Positions 60,677 to 64,000 of a stretch of DNA of 64,000 bases are shown piece by piece. A program made the position numbers and the translations under genes. Under the pieces are notes generated by a model, which ran no database searches, was not told the DNA's origin, and saw only the letters and a list, made by a program, of their open reading frames with translations. The stretch lies in NCBI RefSeq assembly GCF_021172065.1, contig NZ_CP087880.1:4192583-4256582 (forward strand). The letters are read 5' to 3'. The first letter of the stretch is position 1. Every line of letters begins with the position of its first letter. Origin of the DNA: Pseudocitrobacter corydidari (GTDB lineage Bacteria; Pseudomonadota; Gammaproteobacteria; Enterobacterales; Enterobacteriaceae).

Positions 60677-60751
60677 TTGAGCGTCGGCGCCTCTTTCCAG
60701 TCTCCTTCAAGACGGCAATTTAATCTGTTGCCAAACCAGCCGGAGTATTGA
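60677..60751 (+). CDS. Possible 24-codon leader ORF before aroK
   Basis: TTG at 60677 with AAGGAGT six bases upstream opens a 24-codon frame (MSVGASFQSPSRRQFNLLPN and four more) ending TGA at 60749-60751. If the promoter described just upstream is the main one, the ribosome site would lie at the very 5' end of the transcript, so translation is doubtful. No family match recognised. Confidence 0.25.
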   Translation: MSVGASFQSPSRRQFNLLPNQPEY

Positions 60752-60871
60752 GATAATTTTCAGTCTGACTCTCGCAGTATCGCACAAGAGGTTTCAGTTC
60801 ATGTCCGGCGACGCCAAAGTGTTTGCGGCGCGGATTTATCATTAACGAATAGTCTTAGTAGTACCAAAAAA

Positions 60872-61393
60872 ATGGCAGAGAAACGCAATATCTTTCTGGT
60901 TGGACCTATGGGTGCCGGCAAAAGCACTATTGGGCGCCAGTTAGCCCAACAGCTCAATATGGAATTTTACGATTCTGATCAAGAGATTGAGAAACGGACA
61001 GGCGCTGACGTGGGCTGGGTCTTTGATGTCGAAGGCGAAGAAGGTTTCCGTGACCGCGAAGAAAAGATCATCAACGAGCTGACCGAAAAGCAGGGCATTG
61101 TTCTGGCGACGGGTGGTGGCTCTGTTAAATCTCGCGAAACGCGCAATCGTCTCTCCGCCCGCGGCGTGGTGGTCTATCTCGAAACGACCATCGAAAAACA
61201 GCTGGCACGTACGCAGCGCGATAAAAAACGTCCGCTGTTGCAGGTTGATGCACCGCAGCGCGAGGTTTTCGTGGCGTTGGCCGATGAGCGCAACCCGCTG
61301 TATGAAGAGATTGCCGACATCACTATCCGTACTGACGATCAGAGTGCAAAAGTGGTCGCGAACCAGATCATTCATATGCTGGAAAGCAACTGA
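60872..61393 (+). CDS. aroK: Shikimate kinase I (AroK)
   Basis: 173 residues, the E. coli length. It phosphorylates shikimate with ATP on the way to aromatic amino acids. P-loop GPMGAGKST is at 11-19, shikimate-binding residues are in DSDQEIEKRTG and EGFRDRE, and the lid is around RTQRDKKRPLL. The ribosome site is poor (AAAAAA before the ATG), which hints at a leader effect. Operon with aroB. Confidence 0.98.
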   Translation: MAEKRNIFLVGPMGAGKSTIGRQLAQQLNMEFYDSDQEIEKRTGADVGWVFDVEGEEGFRDREEKIINELTEKQGIVLATGGGSVKSRETRNRLSARGVVVYLETTIEKQLARTQRDKKRPLLQVDAPQREVFVALADERNPLYEEIADITIRTDDQSAKVVANQIIHMLESN

Positions 61394-61465
61394 TACTGGG
61401 CAGCGAACACTGCGTCAGCGTAAAGCGTTTAAGCGAATATAAGTAACCAAGGTGGACGTCGCGTT

Positions 61466-62560
61466 ATGGAGAGGCTTACTGTAACTCTCGGGGAACGTAG
61501 TTACCCGATAACCATCGCGGCTGGTTTGTTTAACGATCCAGCTTCCTTCTTACCGCTCAAGTCTGGCTGCCAGGTTATGCTGGTCACCAACGAAACGCTG
61601 GCGCCGCTCTATCTTGATAAGGTCCGTTCTGTGTTAGAGCAGGCTGGCGTCAAGGTCGATAGCGTGATCCTTCCCGATGGCGAGAAGTACAAAAGCCTGG
61701 CTGTGATGGACACCGTCTTTACAGCACTACTGCAAAAACCGCACGGTCGCGATACGACCCTGGTTGCCCTTGGCGGCGGCGTCATTGGCGATTTAACCGG
61801 GTTTGCGGCGGCGAGCTATCAGCGCGGCGTGCGCTTTATTCAGGTACCTACCACGCTGCTTTCGCAGGTAGATTCCTCGGTTGGCGGCAAAACAGCCGTA
61901 AACCATCCCCTTGGCAAGAATATGATTGGCGCGTTCTGGCAACCGGCTTCCGTGGTTGTCGACCTGAACTGCCTGAAAACCCTGCCTGCGCGTGAACTCT
62001 CTTCTGGTCTCGCTGAGGTCATCAAATATGGCATTATCCTCGACGCGCCGTTCTTCGACTGGCTGGAAGAGAATATTGATGCCCTGATGTCCCTCGATGA
62101 GAAAGCCATGGCGTACTGCATTCGTCGCTGCTGCGAATTAAAAGCAGAAGTTGTCGCTGCGGACGAGCGCGAAACCGGCTTACGTGCTTTACTCAATCTT
62201 GGACATACATTTGGACATGCGATTGAAGCCGAGATGGGTTACGGTAACTGGCTTCACGGTGAAGCGGTTGCTGCTGGCATGGTCATGGCGGCGCATGCCT
62301 CTGAACGCTTAGGTCAGTTTAAGCCGGAAGAGACACAGCGTATTATTGCGCTGCTCAAGCGCGCAAACCTGCCGGTCACGGGCCCGCAGGAGATGACGGC
62401 ACAAGCCTATCTGCCGCATATGATGCGCGACAAAAAAGTTTTAGCCGGTGAGATGCGACTCGTCCTCCCGCTGGCAATTGGTAAAAGTGAAGTGCGCGGC
62501 GGTGTGCCGCATGATGTGGTTCTTGGCGCTATTGCTGATACTCAGCGGGCGCAACAATAA
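61466..62560 (+). CDS. aroB: 3-dehydroquinate synthase AroB
   Basis: 364 residues. It converts DAHP to 3-dehydroquinate using NAD+ and a metal ion. NAD-binding regions are LPDGEKYKSL and GGGVIGDLTGFAAAS. Metal ligands lie in GLAEVIKYGI, NLGHTFGHAIEAE and GEAVAAGM. Two residues more than E. coli at the C-terminus. Seventy-two bases after aroK. Confidence 0.98.
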   Translation: MERLTVTLGERSYPITIAAGLFNDPASFLPLKSGCQVMLVTNETLAPLYLDKVRSVLEQAGVKVDSVILPDGEKYKSLAVMDTVFTALLQKPHGRDTTLVALGGGVIGDLTGFAAASYQRGVRFIQVPTTLLSQVDSSVGGKTAVNHPLGKNMIGAFWQPASVVVDLNCLKTLPARELSSGLAEVIKYGIILDAPFFDWLEENIDALMSLDEKAMAYCIRRCCELKAEVVAADERETGLRALLNLGHTFGHAIEAEMGYGNWLHGEAVAAGMVMAAHASERLGQFKPEETQRIIALLKRANLPVTGPQEMTAQAYLPHMMRDKKVLAGEMRLVLPLAIGKSEVRGGVPHDVVLGAIADTQRAQQ

Positions 62561-62570
62561 GAAAGGTCAA

Positions 62571-62591
62571 GCCGCGTTCGCGCGGCGTTTT
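62571..62591 (+). terminator. Terminator between aroB and damX
   Basis: The stem GCCGCG / CGCGGC with a TTCG tetraloop and following GTTTTATC. Short stem but stable loop; may attenuate rather than stop. Confidence 0.65.
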
Positions 62592-62645
62592 ATCTTCAGG
62601 TGAAGTGCAATAGTTGTGGGCGTGAGCCTTTTAGTGGGGTGTTAA

Positions 62646-63992
62646 ATGGATGAATTTAAACCAGAAGACGAGCTGAAACCCGATCCCAGCGATCGTCGTA
62701 CTGGTCGCTCTCGTCAATCTTCCGATCGTGACAATGAGCCGCAGATCAATTTTGATGATGTGGAGCTGGAAGCGGATGAGCGCCGTCCGGCCCGTAGCCG
62801 CAAGGCACGTGAAGATGTCGAGCCCGAAGATGAGCTGTATGACGACGAAGATGATGCAGAGGCGGAAGAAGTCGTCGAGCGTCGTCCGCGTAAACGTAAA
62901 TCCCCACCGCGTAAACCGGCTTCTCGCCAGTACATTATGATGGGTGTCGGGATTCTGGTGCTGCTGCTGCTGATCGTGGGCATCGGTTCGGCGCTGAAAT
63001 CACCGTCTTCCTCTTCCAGCGACCAGAGCGCGTCGGCGGAAAAAAATATCGATCTCTCCGGTGATGCTGCCGATCAGGCAAATGGCACGCAGCCTGCGCC
63101 AGGCACCACTTCCGCAGAGCAAACCGCAGGCGCTAACCCGCAGCAGGACGTTTCTCTGCCGCCAATCTCTTCCACGCCGACTCAGGGTCAGCCAGCCGCA
63201 ACGGCTGAAGGCCAGCAGCGTGTGGAAGTACAGGGCGATCTGAACAATGCACTGACTCAGCAACAGGGCCAGGTCGACAACGTGGTGGTTAACTCCACGC
63301 TGCCAACCGAACCGGCGACCGTTGCACCTATCCGTAACGGCGCGGCATCTCGCCCGGCGGCAACGGAAACAGCACCGCGTCAGCAGACGGCGGCAACGCG
63401 TCCTGAACGTAAACAGGCTGTGATTGAACCGAAGCCGCAAAGCAAACCGCAAACGACCGCGGCGGCGAAACCGACTCCGGCGGCAACGCCTAAACCTGTT
63501 GCCCAGCAGACGAAACACACCGAAACCGCAGCCACGAGCACGCCGGCGAAAACGCCAGCTACCTCTACCGCTCCAGCGAAACCGGCAGCAACGGCAACCA
63601 CCACGGCGCCTGCGGCAACTTCAACGACCGCACCAGCGGCGACCACTGCACCGGCTGCTACTGCGGCAACCAGTGCTCCGGCAGCCAGCGGCGCGGCGAA
63701 ATCTGCAGGCGATGTGAATTCACTGAAATCTGCGCCTGGCGGTCATTACACGCTGCAGCTCAGCTCCTCTTCCAACTACGACAACCTGAACGGTTGGGCG
63801 AAGAAAGAGAATCTGAAAGACTACGTGGTGTATCAGACCACGCGTAACGGTCAGCCGTGGTATGTGCTGGTAACGGGTGTGTATGCGTCGAAAGATGATG
63901 CGAAACGCGCGGTGACCTCGCTGCCTGCCGATGTTCAGGCAAAAAATCCGTGGGCGAAACCGTTGCATCAGGTGCAATCTGACCTGAAGTAA
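62646..63992 (+). CDS. damX: Cell division SPOR-domain protein DamX
   Basis: 448 residues, somewhat longer than E. coli (428). A highly charged cytoplasmic N-terminus (1-95, acidic EPEDELYDDEDDAEAEE then basic RRPRKRK) is followed by a membrane helix (about 96-117), a long Ala/Thr/Pro linker (about 150-360, rich in TAPAAT-type repeats) and the SPOR domain (about 365-445, GGHYTLQLSSSSNYDNLNGW) that binds denuded septal peptidoglycan. The linker is probably the source of the extra length. dam is expected just past the window. Confidence 0.97.
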   Translation: MDEFKPEDELKPDPSDRRTGRSRQSSDRDNEPQINFDDVELEADERRPARSRKAREDVEPEDELYDDEDDAEAEEVVERRPRKRKSPPRKPASRQYIMMGVGILVLLLLIVGIGSALKSPSSSSSDQSASAEKNIDLSGDAADQANGTQPAPGTTSAEQTAGANPQQDVSLPPISSTPTQGQPAATAEGQQRVEVQGDLNNALTQQQGQVDNVVVNSTLPTEPATVAPIRNGAASRPAATETAPRQQTAATRPERKQAVIEPKPQSKPQTTAAAKPTPAATPKPVAQQTKHTETAATSTPAKTPATSTAPAKPAATATTTAPAATSTTAPAATTAPAATAATSAPAASGAAKSAGDVNSLKSAPGGHYTLQLSSSSNYDNLNGWAKKENLKDYVVYQTTRNGQPWYVLVTGVYASKDDAKRAVTSLPADVQAKNPWAKPLHQVQSDLK

Positions 63993-64000
63993 TGTGACGT

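Noticed and set aside
63380..63646. Repetitive GCAACC/ACGGCG-like pattern in damX
   Set aside because: It is the codon-level reflection of the Ala/Thr/Pro linker of DamX, not a separate DNA repeat or CRISPR.

Overview
The window is a stretch of enterobacterial chromosome. Gene content and order follow the Escherichia coli K-12 segment from yhhW to damX almost gene for gene. Protein divergence from E. coli, the retained REP/BIME and ERIC repeats, and the mid-50s GC impression (not computed) point to a relative such as Enterobacter, Lelliottia, Leclercia or Kosakonia. I cannot fix the genus from the sequence alone.

Layout: (1) 1-4.5 kb holds the end of yhhW, the gluconate genes gntR, gntK and gntU, and yhgN. 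(2) 4.7-15.5 kb holds asd and the glycogen operon glgBXCAP. (3) 15.6-18.6 kb is a small insertion between glgP and glpD: a secreted protein with a WGCGGSGCH motif, a polytopic membrane protein fused to a PstS-like binding domain, a cysteine-rich protein, and gene remnants. (4) 18.6-22.5 kb holds glpD divergent from glpE, glpG and glpR, with an ERIC element between glpE and glpG. (5) 22.5-24 kb holds a lone GPH-family sugar transporter where E. coli has the rtc genes. (6) 24-35.9 kb holds malT, malPQ, gntT, nfuA, gntX and bioH. (7) 36-45 kb holds a DUF1471 stress-type protein where E. coli has yhgA, then feoABC, yhgF, greB and ompR-envZ. (8) 45-54.6 kb holds pckA, yhgE, hslO, hslR, yrfG, igaA, nudE and a YcxB-like membrane protein absent from the K-12 order. 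(9) 54.6-64 kb holds mrcA, hofMNOPQ, aroK, aroB and damX.

The genes form several coherent sets. Gluconate uptake and phosphorylation (gntU, gntT, gntK) share GntR operators and a CRP site. Glycogen synthesis and breakdown (glgBXCAP) complement maltodextrin use (malPQ under MalT). Glycerol-3-phosphate use (glpD) is controlled by glpR. Ferrous iron uptake (feoABC) carries Fur- and FNR-like sites. Envelope functions include ompR/envZ, igaA, mrcA and damX.

Most of the window is ordinary core genome. The parts most worth a second look are the glgP-glpD insertion (especially the membrane/PstS-like fusion), the lineage-specific genes at 22.5, 36.1 and 53.9 kb, very short leader-like ORFs upstream of glgB, the PstS-like gene and aroK, a CsrA-type hairpin in the end of glgX, and paired inverted repeats between malQ and gntT. 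I found no CRISPR array, no transposase, no prophage and no tRNA or rRNA gene.
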